Assembly (NCBI GenBank): GCA_035048495.1
Contig: CM068553.1
Span: 19,655,190 to 19,719,189 of the forward strand
Source: Euptelea pleiosperma
Lineage: Eukaryota; Streptophyta; Magnoliopsida; Ranunculales; Eupteleaceae
Reading direction: 5' to 3'
Length of the DNA: 64,000 nucleotides
The stretch's first letter is position 1; each line of letters opens with the position of its first letter. A model generated the notes under the pieces. That model was not told where the DNA came from. It made no database searches and saw nothing but the letters and a program-made list of their open reading frames with translations. Shown here piece after piece: positions 1-11,960 of this stretch. Made by a program: the position numbers and the translations under genes.

Positions 1-604
1 GACGTTATACAGTAACGTTTCTGTTGCTGGCTGTAAAACTTGCAAGTGTGGACGCTTGAAGGAGGATGGTTCGACTGGAGTTGCAGATCAGGAACCCCGG
101 TGATGATGTGGATAGCGGTGCTCCAAGGGATGGTGGTGAGGGCGATGAGGGTGTTGCGGCAGGCAGCAAGGGTGAGGTGTTCACGTTGCAGGTTAAGAAC
201 CTAACGGTTTGGCCATTGGAGGAGCAAACGGTGTTGGATTTTGGAAGTGCAGGTGGGCTTTGAGGATGTGATGAGGTGCTCCAATGGAGGGACGCACCAA
301 TCCATGGAGAGGAGCCCCACGACTTCCTCCTCTATCTTCTTCTTCCTCTCTTCTTCTAGTTCTGGTTTTTTTTTTTTTTTATTTTTCTTTGAAAAGATGA
401 AAGGGGTGGTGAAAGCTGCAGCTACCGGAGTTGCAGGTGGGAGCAGACGGGCGGAGTGGAAGAGAAGGGTAAGCCTATGGGTTGAAGAAGAACCTATCCT
501 CTCCACTGATTGGCTGAGCAAGGCGTGGGCGAGCCTACTAGGTTGCAGGCAGTCAGTGAAGAGGAGTCGCAGGCCTGTACGGTGGTGCAAGAGGTGGTTC
601 CCGA

Positions 605-630
605 CCGGAGTTGCAGGTCTGCAACTCCGG
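605..630. repeat. CCGGAGTTGCAG palindrome (copy 1)
   Basis: CCGGAGTTGCAG is followed after two bases by its reverse complement CTGCAACTCCGG. The 12-bp arms pair perfectly while flanking sequence differs between A copies. Confidence 0.85.
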
Positions 631-786
631 TGAGAGGCGGAGGAGGGGAACGATGCTTCCCTTGGTGACGAACCTGCTGTTAGGAGGAGAAAGTTGAAAG
701 AATGAGATGGATAGATGGGTTGAGACGTGGGGATTTAAAGATACTCCAAACCAACACGGCTGCAAGGAGGGCGGTAATGGAGGTTG

Positions 787-811
787 CCGGAGTTGCAACC
801 TGCAACTCCGG
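787..811. repeat. CCGGAGTTGCAG palindrome (copy 2)
   Basis: CCGGAGTTGCA and TGCAACTCCGG face each other around a 3-base centre, about 160 bp from copy 1 in the same A element. Confidence 0.85.
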
Positions 812-2222
812 TGATCTTAAAAATATATTTTTTTTTTTTTCTTTCTTTTTCTCTTGTGATCAATGGGGTGGCTAGTTGAATGAATAGAGAGAGGGAGAGG
901 ATGGGGTTTGATGATGGAGAGAAGAGAGAACTTGGTGGAGAGAAGAGAGAATTCTGGAACGTGGGAGAGGAGCTCTAATGGGGGGGTAACGGCTGGGAAT
1001 TGAGAGGAAGAGATGGCGGCCTGAAAATGGGTTGGAGCGTGAGAGACCTCCTCCTCTCCTCCTTCGAGAGAATATATATCTCTCCTTTCTTAGGGTTCGG
1101 TCCCCCCCACACTTTCCTTCTTAAGTTGCTGCCTCCTCACCCTATAAAGAAAGCTTTCTTCTTTTCATACACTTCCCTCAATTGCCAGCTGTCCATACTC
1201 TTTTAAATAACGAATCTCCATTTTGGAAACCACATAAGCCCATGTCTTCAATTCTTTGTACCGCCACCACCATCCAACAATAAGCCATCTTTGTTCACCA
1301 CACGATTCCTTGCATGAAATCTGGACCATTCCTTTTGGTTCATCCTATGTTTATCTAATGGCTCACCTTTTTGAAGAGATCTTCTTTTGTATTAAGCCAC
1401 AAGATCTTCCAAATCTTCTTGATCCCACTTTCATTTGTATGCATCAACGCTCCAGCACCTTCATTCAACAACTTGACCCATGTCGTGGCCCAACTTTTCT
1501 TGACCCACATCTTTGGTTAATATCATAGTCCATCATGTTGGCCTATCATTATGGTCACACATTGTCTCGATTTGACGTGGTTTGCATAGATGTGGGCCAC
1601 ATCCGCTCTTTCTCTCTCTAGGTTCTTGGCTCGACTTTGTGATTCTCAGGCTTAGCCTGTACTTGGCCCATATCTTCTTATCCTCAGCTTATTGGCTCTT
1701 GAGCTTTGATCCTAGGTTCTGGAAGTTGATTGTGGGCCCGCATGCCATCAAAATTGCCCGATTAGTGCTCCACGTAGGAATCTCTTCTCGTGCTGCCCTT
1801 CAAGATTTCTCATTCTCTTGCCTTCAAAGTCGCTAGGTTCATTTGCTCTCTGAAATGTTCAACTTCTCTGCTTTCTTCACTGGGCTAGTTCGATGGTCAA
1901 GTTGATCATCCTTAGATTGATTGTGAGGTTAAAACAGGCATTTGTGATTGATCGTGGGTCCATCCGTCTTGAGAATCATCTGATCGGGTTTCCTGCAATA
2001 GTGAAAAACGCGTAATGAGTCTCACTCATAATGTCTCATACCTAGACTTCCGAAAATGTGTTTAATGCATGCAAATATACCATTTCGTCCAGAAAAGTGT
2101 GTTCTACGCAACAAAAGAGACTCTTACGTAGAAAAGTAGATAAATAGAGTATTTTAACGTGGGAGAATGCAATAACGCTAAAAGGATAATTGCTTAAAAT
2201 AAGCACTTTTGAGCGAATATCA

Positions 2223-3300
2223 ACTATATATGTGAGACGTTTGCCAGTCCAAATCCTTTACTTACAGCCACCACCTGTCATGTTCCCCTTCACCTGCCAG
2301 CCAAAAGAAAGGTGCAGTAGCACATCACCATCTCTAGCCACCAGCACACCCTCAACCTTGCTTGCGGGCAGCACACCATCAAGATCGCATCACCTTATTG
2401 GCAGGATTCTCTCCCGCCATGTGTTCCACTTCCATGGCCAATCCAAAAGCTACTAATGGCCGATCCCATGCAATCATTCTCTAATGCTCTTCATGGCTAA
2501 TCACATGGCCAATTACAAGTCGACTCTCTTTCGTTGGGTCGAACCACTCCGAATCTCAATGCTTATTGGCCGATCTCGATCCAATGGTAAGTGCTCACGA
2601 GGTACTTTCTCTCTCTTCTTTTCCTTTCTCTCTCTAGATTTCCTCTCTCTCTAAATGACATGGAAGGGATGTGACATCCTTAATTCCATGTTCTCTCTCT
2701 ACTTTCAATTTTTTCTCTCTAGAAACATGTTCTCTCTAGGGTTCATGTTTTCTCTCACTACTTTCTCAGGCCGATCACCTATTCACTTGGCTGATTCCTT
2801 TCGACAAGTGAAAAGGTGAGCTTCTTAGGACACATTATCATACATTTGCCAATTCACATCTACCTTGTCGGCCTGTAAGATCTGATGTGGATTCCACGAT
2901 TGAGCAGCACTCCATGAAATTTAGACGGTCCTCTTCTTGATCGATAGCGCCTTAGCTCCAAAGGTCATGGGATGCTTCTCTGTCAAAACCATTATCTTGA
3001 TTGAAGCATTCATCGAAGTCTCGAACGATCCTCTTCTTGATCGGTAGCACCCTTAGCTCCAAGATCTCAATGGACGTTTCTTTCCCTTACCCCTTCTCTT
3101 GATTGAACCATTCATCGAAGTCTTGGACAATCCTCTTCTTGATCAGTAACGCCCTTAGCTCCGAGATTTCAATGGACATTTTTTTTCCTTACCACTTCAT
3201 TTCTCAACCCTTTACATGCTTTCTTTATTTCTATTATTTTGATTTATGTACGCACTCTTCTATGATTAATGAAGTTTTGATATTTTTGTGTTCTGAAAAA
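2223..3300 (+). mobile_element. Rearranged family A fragment, plus orientation
   Basis: This stretch is the reverse complement of the internal part of the A copy at 24004-28261 (compare 24250-25340), so it lies in plus orientation between two minus-oriented A pieces. It holds three ~100-bp repeats, each with a GATCRRTARCGCCCTTAGCTCC-like core, near 2939, 3039 and 3140. The terminal ~250 bp of the family 3' end are absent. No gene is seen. Confidence 0.6.
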
Positions 3301-3329
3301 AATAAAAAAAGGAAAAAACTAAAAAATAA

Positions 3330-3991
3330 AGACATTAGAGTTGAGCTTTTTTGGGCCATTACTGAGCATGCCACATGTCGGCCAGTGGCCAGTGGGCATG
3401 GGGGTCATGGGCCAAAATAGATAGAAAGAGAAATAGGAGAGAGGTGAGAGAAAAATACAAAAATAATAACATTGGAGGGTTTTAAACCCTGATCTTCTTT
3501 ATTCTCTCTCGTTCGCTCCACCAATTAGACAAACTTATCCTTTGATGTCAATTGGTATGGCCTTTAACACCTAAGTCTTTCTCTTGGTCTCTAGCTATTC
3601 TTCTCTCTCTTAGTCTTTGTTCCGACTCTACGATCCTCTAGCTTTGCCCGTACATGTCTTCTATCTTTTTATCTTAGCCTGCTGGCTCTTTAAGCTTTGA
3701 TAGAAGTCTTCTATGGTTAATAGTGGGCCCGCCAGTCATTGAGAATCGCCCGATGAGGTGTCCTACAAGTGAAAAAGCCCGTAATGAGATTCAACTAAAA
3801 CGGTTTGATATTGGACCATTCGAAATGCATATATTTCATACAAATAGTCAATTTTCGTCTAAAAAATGCATTCTTCGTAATGGAAGAAACTCTTATGTGG
3901 AAAAATCAATGAAAAGATAAGTTTTACGTAGAAGAATGCGACATTGCTATAAAGATAATGGCTTAAAATAAATACTTTTGAGTGAATATCA
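3330..3991 (-). mobile_element. Family A 5' portion, minus orientation
   Basis: This is the conserved 5' ~650 bp of family A read backwards, ending AGTGAATATCA at 3991. It includes a tRNA-like block and a short GGGCATGGGGGTCATGGG stretch at 3388-3412, which may be the unexpanded form of the arrays at 56349 and 62183. It interrupts the internal region of the minus-strand copia element that continues at 3992. Confidence 0.7.
3474..3542 (-). other. tRNA-like block of family A
   Basis: On the minus strand an A-box-like TTTGTCTAATTGG is followed by GTGGAGC and, about 30 bases later, a B-box-like GGTTTAAAACC inside a small stem-loop (AGGG / CCCT). The A-box lies about 455 bp from the element's 5' end. 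Confidence 0.5.
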
Positions 3992-4057
3992 AGCATCCAC
4001 TATCTAAATACCACTTAGAAGTTTCATTAGCAATAAGAGCAGTATGGAGACTAAATA

Positions 4058-5895
4058 CTATTCAACATTTTTCTTATTCCAAATTTTCATGGAAGCATTA
4101 CTAGTCTGATTGATTTGAGAGTTATTAAGGTTCTCTTTTTCGTTTTTAGCTTTAGCAATTAAATCTGCTATATTTTTAAACAATTCTTTTTGTTTGTTTA
4201 GTTTTCTAATTTTCTCCAAGTCTTTTTGATCATTCTCTTCCTTTTTCTTTTGAAATTCTAATTTTTTTTTCAAGAATGTGACAATTATATTTTGTATGTC
4301 CAGAATGTCTACAATAATGACAAATAATATTTAGCTTTTTAATTTATTCATTTTAAGTTGAATCTAGAGTGACTTTTACAAACACAGTTTTGGAATTCAA
4401 ATTTTTAGCTGATTTTCCAATGTAACCAATACCTCTCCTGTCATGGTTTGCTTTCCCCATGGTTAATAGATTTTCTAGTCTAGAATTTCCTTGAGTAATG
4501 TTTCTACTCAAAGTTGCATTTTTGATTTCAAGATCATTTCTTTCAAGACTTAATTTCTCAATTTGTTTTTCAAGTTTTTGTTCTCTACTTAAGATTTGAG
4601 TTACTTCATCTTCCTTGTTCATCACAGTTTGATATAGATCCTATAACTCAATTTTTAGTGAAGCATTTTCACAACAAACAACAGTTTTTTCTTTCTTTAG
4701 ATTATCACAGGATTTTGCCAGAATTAAGCTTTCCTTATACAAATTATTAAAAGCAATCTGAATTTTTTCTTTACTTTCATCATCGCTTAGATCGGTTTCA
4801 TTTTCCATTATACCATTTTGAGAATTACAATTTTCATTCAGATTAGCAATAGTCATTAGTGCTCTAATATTAGATGATTCTCCGCTATCACTTGATATGT
4901 TCATTTCATTATCGGAATCATCACTATTTATGTCCTAAGTAGTAGCCTTCATATCTTTAGTTTTTCCTTTTTTAATATTATTAGGACAGTCAGTAGAGAT
5001 ATGACCAAACCCCCTGCATTATAACATTGTATTTCATCTTTGTTGTTTTCTCCCTTTTTGTATTTTTCAAAAGGTTTTCTATTCTTTTGTGTGAAATTTT
5101 TCTTGTCTTTGTTTATGAAAAACTTTCTAAATTTTTTAGCAAAGAGGGCAACTTCATCATCAATGTTATTAGACTCATCAGAGTTACTTTCCTCTCTCAA
5201 TTGTTTCTTAGAGGTTTTTAGAGCTAATCTTTTCTTTTTAGGTGTATGAAGTTTCAGTTCAAATGTTTGAATTGATCCTATTAGTTTTTTTAATTTTATC
5301 AGATCAGCATTCTTACTTTCTTCAATAGCTGTAATTTTAGGATGAAACCAATCAGGTAATGATCTCAGAATTTTTCTAAGAATTTTTGGTTCAGGAATAG
5401 CTTCACCAAGACCCCATATGGAGTTAATTATTTTACTTAGTTTGGTAAGTAGTCTGTAAAACTTTCATCCTCATTCATTCTAATAATTTTAAATTGAGTT
5501 GTAAGCATTTGAAGTTTTGACAGTTTAACATTCTTTTATGGGTCATTTCCAAAATGTCCCATGCTTGTTTTGATGTTTCACAAGCAATTATCCTTTTGAA
5601 TTCAATAGGAGATAAAGCACAATGTATTGCATTCAATGCACGATTATTATATTGGTATGCATCTTTATCTCCTATACTCCAATTTCTTTTTAGTAGTTGA
5701 TTCTCCAACATTCGTTGCTACAGTAGGGGCTGTCCATCCCATTTCTACTATTTCCCAAATCCGTTCATCTTGGGATTTTAAGAAAATTCTCATTCTAGCC
5801 TTCCAGTAGGCATAATTAGTACAATTGAATAGAGGAGGTCTAGACACAGAGTATCCCTCTTGACTCATGGTTATTCTAAGGGAACTAAGGATCAC
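4058..5895 (-). pseudogene. copia-type Gag pseudogene (UBN2 + zinc knuckle + coiled coil)
   Basis: Gag packages the retrotransposon RNA. Read from 5895 downwards, the start is MSQEGYSVSRPPLFNCTNY, then WKARMRIFLKS (DUF4219-like). Next comes the UBN2 region with ALNAIHCALSPIEFKRI, SKQAWDILE and, near 5340-5400, LRKILRSLP. A degenerate zinc knuckle (CYN..GG.GHIS.DC, frameshifted) lies near 4985-5030. The distal part (4058-4904) is a Lys/Asn/Glu-rich coiled coil. At least four frame changes and stops break it, so no intact protein can be made. The family assignment rests on motif order. The adjacent tRNA-Met primer site and LTR on the same strand agree. Confidence 0.8.
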
Positions 5896-5925
5896 ACTTA
5901 GGTTGTTAAGCCCTTCACAAAGTGA

Positions 5926-5943
5926 CCTTGCTTTGATACCAAT
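5926..5943 (-). promoter_or_regulatory. Primer-binding site (initiator tRNA-Met type), family C
   Basis: The minus strand reads TTGGTATCAAAGCAAGG directly after the LTR end TTTCA. This is the usual plant copia site for tRNA-iMet (TGGTATCAGAGC class) and sets the 5' LTR boundary. Confidence 0.8.
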
Positions 5944-7232
5944 TGAAATTCCCTTTTAATTACCACATTAAGTCCTAGAGGGGGGTGAATAGGACATTCT
6001 TAATTCTTCTACGAATTCTTTATGAATTAAAAAATTATTGATCACGCAAGGCAAAAAAGGATCAAAAAATTAAATATGAATCATCCACAGAGCATATATA
6101 TGGGAAAAAATTGAGAAACAATTATGCAGACATTCATAATCACACGAGACTCAGATCTATAGTGGTTCGGTGACTCCGCACCTATGTCCACTGTCCAATA
6201 CTCACCACGAGTAGTATTATATTATTTCAATCATGCATTACAATATTTTCAATCGAAATAAATAATCAACCAACTAAGATTACACTTAGTCTTAATCTAA
6301 TGAGAATCGCTTCTCGCTCACTTAGAGAGTCAGCCTAGACCAGTAGTCTATTTAGAGAAATTCTTTTCTCTTGGATCTATAATTCACAACTCAGTTAAAA
6401 TTCTTTTCTCTTCGATATATAATCCACAACTCAGTTAGATGAGTCCACACTCATCCACCAATCACAAAATATACAGTGTTTGCAAATTTTGAATTCTATC
6501 AAAAAGATATTGGTTCATAAAAATACTTACCTCTTGATGAATACGATCGAATGAAAAATCCTTTGGAGAAGAATTCGCCCAAGAGACATTCTGCCAAGAG
6601 TAATCCTCTTCTGGGAAGAAGATTCTTGTATAGTAATAGTATCAAATAGTCTCTTCCAAACACTTAGAGCCTTAACAACGAATACTCAGCTTTGCTCTGG
6701 TGAAGCTCTCACAAATTCCAGATCTCTGGACTTAAAGAATGATAATCAAGTAAAGTAAAGTAGAGATCTCTTGATTGGGTTGTGATATTCGCTTAAAAGT
6801 GCGTATTTTCTACTGTTATCTTCTAAGCATTTTCATACTCTCCTACGTTAAAATGCTTTATTTATCTACTTTTCTACGTAAGAGTATCTTTTGTTGTGTA
6901 GAACACACTTTTCTGGACGAAATGGTATATTTGCATGCATTAAACACATTTTTGGAAGTATAGACATTGAGTTGTTCTAATAAAGTCTCATTACGCGCTT
7001 CTTCTGTCGCAGGAAACCCCGATGGGACAATTCTCAAGACTTGTGAGCCCACATCGATCAGGAAAGCCCATTATCAAAGCTTAAAGAGCCCACATGCTAT
7101 GACTAGAAGATATGGGCCAAATATGGGTTGAATAAGAGGACCAAAAAGCCGGCCCAAAGAACGAAGAGAGCAGGAGAGCCAATGACCAAGAGACAGACCA
7201 AAGCGTTTAAAGCCACATGAGTCAGCAAAGAA

Positions 7233-7298
7233 TGATAGTCTACTCTACTGGAGAAGCATGAGGATGGTCACAGTGAAGACCAGGTTTCCAGACCCTCT
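7233..7298 (+). other. tRNA-like block of family A
   Basis: GTCTACTCTACTGG plus AGAAGC resembles a tRNA D-arm/A-box, and AGGTTTCCAGACCCT a T-arm/B-box. The A-box is about 452 bp from the element's 5' end. Confidence 0.5.
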
Positions 7299-7839
7299 GC
7301 CAATACTTTTATCTCCATTTTCTGATATTTTCTTTCTCATCTCTCCTTATTCTCTCTCTCTTCATCTCTCGGTCCTCCAATCTACTGACCTAACCCCAGA
7401 ACTCCTGCCCATTGGCTCTGTCTCATCTCCCTTAGCTTTTTGACCGTTGGATCTTCAATTGGACCGTTGGATCTTCCACCAGACCGTTGGATCTCTCTAG
7501 ATCTGTCGATCTACCAATCTGGGTCCCAATCAAGTCACCATCCATCCGATCGCCATCAGATTGTCTGTCACATCATCTTGTGAGACGATGGACATCATCA
7601 ATCCATGTGGGCCAGTAGCCGGGCCCATCATCATCGACCCGCTGTCTGACCAGTTAGTGGACCCCGTGAATTTTAAAATAATTTTAATTAAATTTTAAAA
7701 AATAGGGGGTCCACTAAATGGGGAAATTCCCCAAAGAAAAGTAGTGTTTTACTTAAAAAAAAATAAAAAAAAATAAAAAATATATATATATATATTTTTT
7801 CAAAAATTCTCTAATTTTCATTAATGGAAACTAGGGAGC

Positions 7840-7847
7840 TTTAAAAG
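7840..7847 (+). promoter_or_regulatory. TATA-like box in family A
   Basis: TTTAAAAG precedes GGGGAAGG and a conserved GGAACCCTAATCCCC. The same arrangement occurs in reverse near 39041-39056. It may mark the start of an RNA polymerase II transcript; this rests only on sequence and repetition between copies. Confidence 0.3.
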
Positions 7848-7999
7848 GGGAAGGAGAAGGGTTCTTTGGAACCCTAATCCCCCTCTAATCCCTTCCATTC
7901 TCTCCCCCCAACTCGCTTGCCCCTTCTTCCCCTCGGTTTTAGGCCGTTTTCCTCTACTTCTCCTCTTCTTCCTTCTCATCTTCTTCATTTTTCTTTTTA

Positions 8000-8024
8000 C
8001 CGGAGTTGCAGCCTGCAACTCCGG
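8000..8024. repeat. CCGGAGTTGCAG palindrome (copy 3)
   Basis: CCGGAGTTGCAG and CTGCAACTCCGG are separated by one base in the middle of the A copy at 6783-9574. Confidence 0.85.
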
Positions 8025-10334
8025 CCGGTAGCAACAACACCGCTACAACTCTGGCCTGTAAAACCAGCTTGCCACCAACCGACAATCCTCTCCTCCCCCA
8101 TGCTAGCACCACCACACCTGCGCCCTCCAACCCGTGACTAAAGCACGGGACCATTCCCTCTCCTCCATCTTCTTTTGCAGACCGTGCTCCCCACGGTCTG
8201 GTTCATGGAGCAGCTCCTCATACCACCGCCTTTCAACTGGACTGCACCTTGAAGGCACCATCCTCTCCGCCTCATCTCACCCTTTCATCTTGGAACGCTC
8301 CTTGCTGCCCAAAGGAGGAGCCGCCGGCCACCATCCTTCAACGCCTCCACCACGTACAGCACCTTCGCCTGCTGCACACCACACGCCTCCTCCACTGTCC
8401 AGGGGCGCTCAACGCCCTCTTCTCCGCCAGCTCCTTGCATACAGCAGCTGCGTATCCACGCTGCCAAAACTCCAGCCCGTTTCTTCCCTCTCTCTTTCCT
8501 GGCTGCCTCTCCTTCTTCACTTGGACCAGCAACTAACCTCTACACAGTCTTCTCCTGGACGTTGTGTCTTTCCCCAGCACTATCAATCCACCACCATGCT
8601 CCTTTCTCTACTCTCTCCCTCACTGATCTCTCTCTCCTAGCCGACCAAAGAGGTAGCAATAAACGATTGCAGAACCACGTGCACCACCTGTGCATCATCA
8701 GTTTTGAAATCCTTGAGCACAGCCCACATCAATACCCACGTTCTCCTCCATTTCTAGACGTTGGACAACCTGCAACATCGATAGAGGAAGGCCGTGCACC
8801 TCCGGGAGAACTCCTTTTCACCATGTGGATCAAGCAACTCGAGGACCCCCTCCTCAACCATCGTTCTTCATCTCGGTTCTACTTACAGCAAACGCCTACC
8901 ATACATCAAGTTGCACAACCATCAATAAGGCCATTCCTTTGGTCTTGATTAAGGGTAAGAAATCTCTACTTTGTTTCCATTCATTATCTCCTTCACTCTC
9001 TCTCTCTACTTGTTTCTATCTCTAGGTTTTAGATTTTCTTATTTCTCTCTCTTCTATTGCTTTATCTCTCTAAAATCTACTTCCTCTCTCTACATTTCCA
9101 TTTTTTTCTCCTCCTTAGTCTACCACTTTCTCTCTCTAGCTTCTAAATTTTCTCTCTCAAGAATCTCTTATTCTCTTTCTCAATGCTTTCTAGTATGTCT
9201 AATTAATTTTTGCATGAGTTTAGTGAATGTAATACAGTTGATTTAATAAAAGTTGAATTGTTCTTGTTCATTTCTTGTTATTAGTTTAATGATATATTTT
9301 TTGCATTTCATTAGCTTTAACGGATCTCTCTAAAATAAAAAATTCATATTTTAATGCTCAATCCCACCACTCTCACCCCTCCATTCTTTCTTTTTAGCAC
9401 TTTCTATGGAAAAATCCGTCATTTCATGTGTTTGAATTACGTGTGTGGATCGACATCCGACAAGCCACTACACAGTCTGTATTTTTGCAGGAATTTTAGT
9501 GAATCGGATAAAAATTACAAATGTATTGATTCTAGGGTTTCCGTAACCAACGACGCGTAAAAATCCTACTTTCAGGTTGATTCTAATGAAGGGAGATGGC
9601 TCTAATTTATAAGCATGCCTCCCTTTACTAGAACCGTATAGAATATAACCGTTTGAAAGGCCAAAACGCGCTTCTAATCGCATAAGAGATTTTGTCAAAC
9701 GAGATCCAAAACGGGCGGGGTCAACCGCATAATTGGCCGGTCGACCGGACCTCGGACAACCGAGCCTTTAGTAGGTTGTCCACTCAAGATTTCATCCCAA
9801 TTTCCTGAACCCGAGAGTTAGGGTTGACCAGACCATTTTGGCCGGTCGACCGAACCTTCGGTCGGCCGGACAATTTTGTCCATAACCGAATGCTTGTAAA
9901 GTTTTGAGAATTTCTCTTCTCGTCACACGTACAATCCCTAACTAACACTTAACCATCTAGGGTAAATCATTATCCGCTGGCAATGCGCGATTTTACCCTC
10001 AGATTTGCGTAAGTAACCGCAACACGAGTTTCTTCATAGTTGAGTGTTCGTTGAGTGAGAACGTACTTGAGCTTTTGACTTTCTCTTCAATTGAGCTTGA
10101 TCACTTGACTTTGTCTTCAGTTGAACTTGATAATCTTGACTTTGTCTTCAGTTGATCTTTAACACGATTGTCTTTTCTTTAGCTTTAATTCTTTTTTGGT
10201 TTGTTTTGTTGAAGTCCACTTGATCTTTGACACTTCAGTCTTCAGTTGATTTGAGGCACAGCGACATATATATATTATTACCGAAGAACTAAGTATTCTT
10301 AGGACTTGAGAATCGAGACTTTTCACTTCTTAAC

Positions 10335-11027
10335 TCAAATGGTCTTATACTTGGAAAGTGGTATTGATAGTTTTGCCATTGGTCTGGGAAAAGAAGTATT
10401 TGTCATCCTGTTGTCATTTCTGATCCACTGATTCTTAACATCATGACTAGTATAGATGAGTCTTCTAAGTTTAGGAATCTTGTCCATCTCTTTTTTTAAA
10501 TTATTAGATTTCCTGTAAAGTTCACTTAGTCTTGAATTATTATGCCCAGCAAATTCAGTTTGTTTGAATTTACTTGTCACATATTTTTCTTTAGAATAGG
10601 TGGGTTTCACATTATTCTTATGATTTCCATGTTGATTATCAAGATACTTAGATTTAACTATTTCAGATCTTTTGATAGATTCAACTAACAAGTATTTAGG
10701 AGAGATAGAGGATTTTATCAGTTGTATCTCCAAACAATTTTTGGATATCAAACAAGTATCAAACTTGCATTCCAAAGAGTTGTTTTTACTCAGAAGAACT
10801 TTCTTCTCTTCTTTCCGTTGACTTTTTTCAACAGTGAGTTCAATGTTGGCCAAATCAAGAGAAATATTAATCCGGTCCATTTTCTCTATTTGCATAGTTA
10901 AGAGTTTATTTTCTTTGGCCAGTTTCAAACTTTCTAAATACAATTCCTGATAAGATGTATTCAGGTAGGTATTTTCACAGTCAGAGTTATTCAAACTTCT
11001 ACTTGTGAGGTCCTCAGTATTCATCAT
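10335..11027 (-). pseudogene. Gag-like coiled-coil ORF of family D fragment
   Basis: A 230-residue open frame on the minus strand. Its N-terminal third (YQELYLESLKLAKENKLL and following heptads) matches in pattern the Gag coiled coil at 42650-42890 (YQKLYKESFRLTKANKK) and the family C Gag tail (LYKESLILAKSCDNLKKEK). The rest is Lys/Asn/Ser-rich. It lacks UBN2 and a clear zinc knuckle. It is the longest uninterrupted retrotransposon frame in the window, but it is still a fragment with no pol downstream. An RNA-packaging or structural role is inferred from similarity only. Confidence 0.6.
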
Positions 11028-11085
11028 AAGAGATGGAACAGAATGAGCAGAATCTAACTCAGCTGATTAAACTGAAATAAGAGTA

Positions 11086-11104
11086 ACCTTGTTCTAATAC
11101 CTAT
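11086..11104 (-). promoter_or_regulatory. Primer-binding site, family D fragment
   Basis: The minus strand reads ATAGGTATTAGAACAAGG right after the LTR end CTGAATTTCA. It is a diverged tRNA-iMet site matching the one at 42509-42526. Confidence 0.6.
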
Positions 11105-11380
11105 TGAAATTCAGTCCGCTCTCTTTATTCATAATACCTAGAAGGGGCGGGGGGGGGGTTGATTAGGTATTAAGATTATCTTTAACCTAACAAAATTTCC
11201 TAGTCTTGGTAGGAGAAATAAAATCGCATGCCGCAGTATAAAACAGTTGATTGATTATAATGTGATTATCACAATCGAAGTAGATCGAATATATCTCCAT
11301 GATATATTTTTTCTGTATCGTTTGTAACAATCTAAACAAGATGCGGAAGACAAACAATGAACACACAACACATTTGAAAT

Positions 11381-11960
11381 ATGTAGGTTGTGTCATTTAT
11401 TCACCTCATGATAGACACTTTGGGAGCATATTATTTCCTTACCTGCCCAAGTATTGGAGCAAAGACAGTTCTCTATCTTTGGGATCCATTTTTTAATCTT
11501 ATATCCTAAATTCAAGTACAAGGGAAAATTATGTGCCAATATTAATATCCTATTAATGTCTCAAATATCCATATTCTACATATGTGTGACATCTTTTCTT
11601 TATCTGTTATGTTTTCTTGTCTTAGAGATTATCGTGGTGACTATAAATGTTTTATGTTTCCATCTTTTTCATGCTGAATATCTTTTGGATGCTGTAGTTT
11701 CTATCTTCTATTTTTTCTAATTTAGGATTACTTTCCTGCTTCGTGAGTTTTTTCATCATCAACACTCTTCTTAGAACCAGTTGGGTTTAGTCCATTCCCC
11801 CATACACTCCTCTTCTACTCCCGTTTTATTAATATAAGTGAAAAGGTAACAAAGCCACCAGGGGAAGATTGGGATTTCATTAATTGATTCTATGTTATTT
11901 CATGTTCATAATTTTAGAACATTAACACCAAATTTTTGAATTTTGTTCTTTTATTTGTAG
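11381..11960. other. No feature recognised
   Basis: AT-rich sequence with no repeat seen elsewhere in the window. Bases just before 11961 (TTCTTTTATTTGTAG) look like the end of an intron belonging to the beta-galactosidase fragment. I did not find the preceding exon of that gene here. Confidence 0.4.

Larger units (their letters stand above)
1..2222 (-). mobile_element. Family A element, minus orientation, left end outside window
   Basis: The right edge is the family 5' terminus read backwards, ending GAGCGAATATCA at 2222. The next ~350 bases match other A copies closely. Two perfect palindromes lie in the middle (605-630, 787-811). Bases 1582-1790 resemble the A 5' region near 21330-21430, followed by about 170 unshared bases, so this copy looks rearranged and the tRNA-like block is missing at its usual place. 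There is no coding capacity: frames here are shadows of CT/GA-rich and TTGCAG-rich sequence. Confidence 0.75.
6783..9574 (+). mobile_element. Family A element, complete, TSD GGTTG
   Basis: It starts TGATATTCGCTTAAAAGTGC and ends TCCTACTTTCA. GGTTG occurs at both 6778-6782 and 9575-9579. The flanks join into a continuous family C LTR when compared with 23750-23770, which lacks the insert. Contents in order: conserved 5' region, tRNA-like block (7233-7298), three spaced GACCGTTGGATC motifs (7441-7495), a TATA-like TTTAAAAG, palindrome at 8000, a CT-rich tract with splice-like junctions (about 8940-9190), the TGCGGATCGACATCCGACA block near 9447, and the 3' hairpin. No ORF is credible. Confidence 0.9.
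3992..10325 (-). mobile_element. Ty1/copia-type element (family C): gag and 5' LTR, split by family A
   Basis: Read on the minus strand: an LTR at 10325-5944 (interrupted by an A copy at 6783-9574), a primer-binding site complementary to initiator tRNA-Met just inside it, then a decayed gag. The LTR begins TGAAAAGTC and ends GGGAATTTCA, and is about 1585 bp once the insert is removed. A similar LTR of about 1535 bp lies at 23016-28813. The pol genes and the other LTR are not present; the internal region is cut by the A copy ending at 3991. Confidence 0.85.
10326..11380 (-). mobile_element. Family D fragment: gag, primer site and partial 5' LTR
   Basis: The minus strand holds a gag-like ORF, a primer-binding site at about 11086-11104, and about 275 bp of LTR (11105-11380) resembling the 3' part of the family D LTR at 42230-42508, including a G-run at 11142-11158. 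Similarity fades near 11380, so the LTR is truncated. It abuts the family C LTR at 10325 without an obvious target duplication. Confidence 0.7.

Noticed and set aside
6783..9574. Family A as a Helitron or TIR DNA transposon
   Set aside because: Exact 5-bp target duplications and TG...CA ends with only ~7 bp of imperfect inversion fit an LTR-type integrase product.
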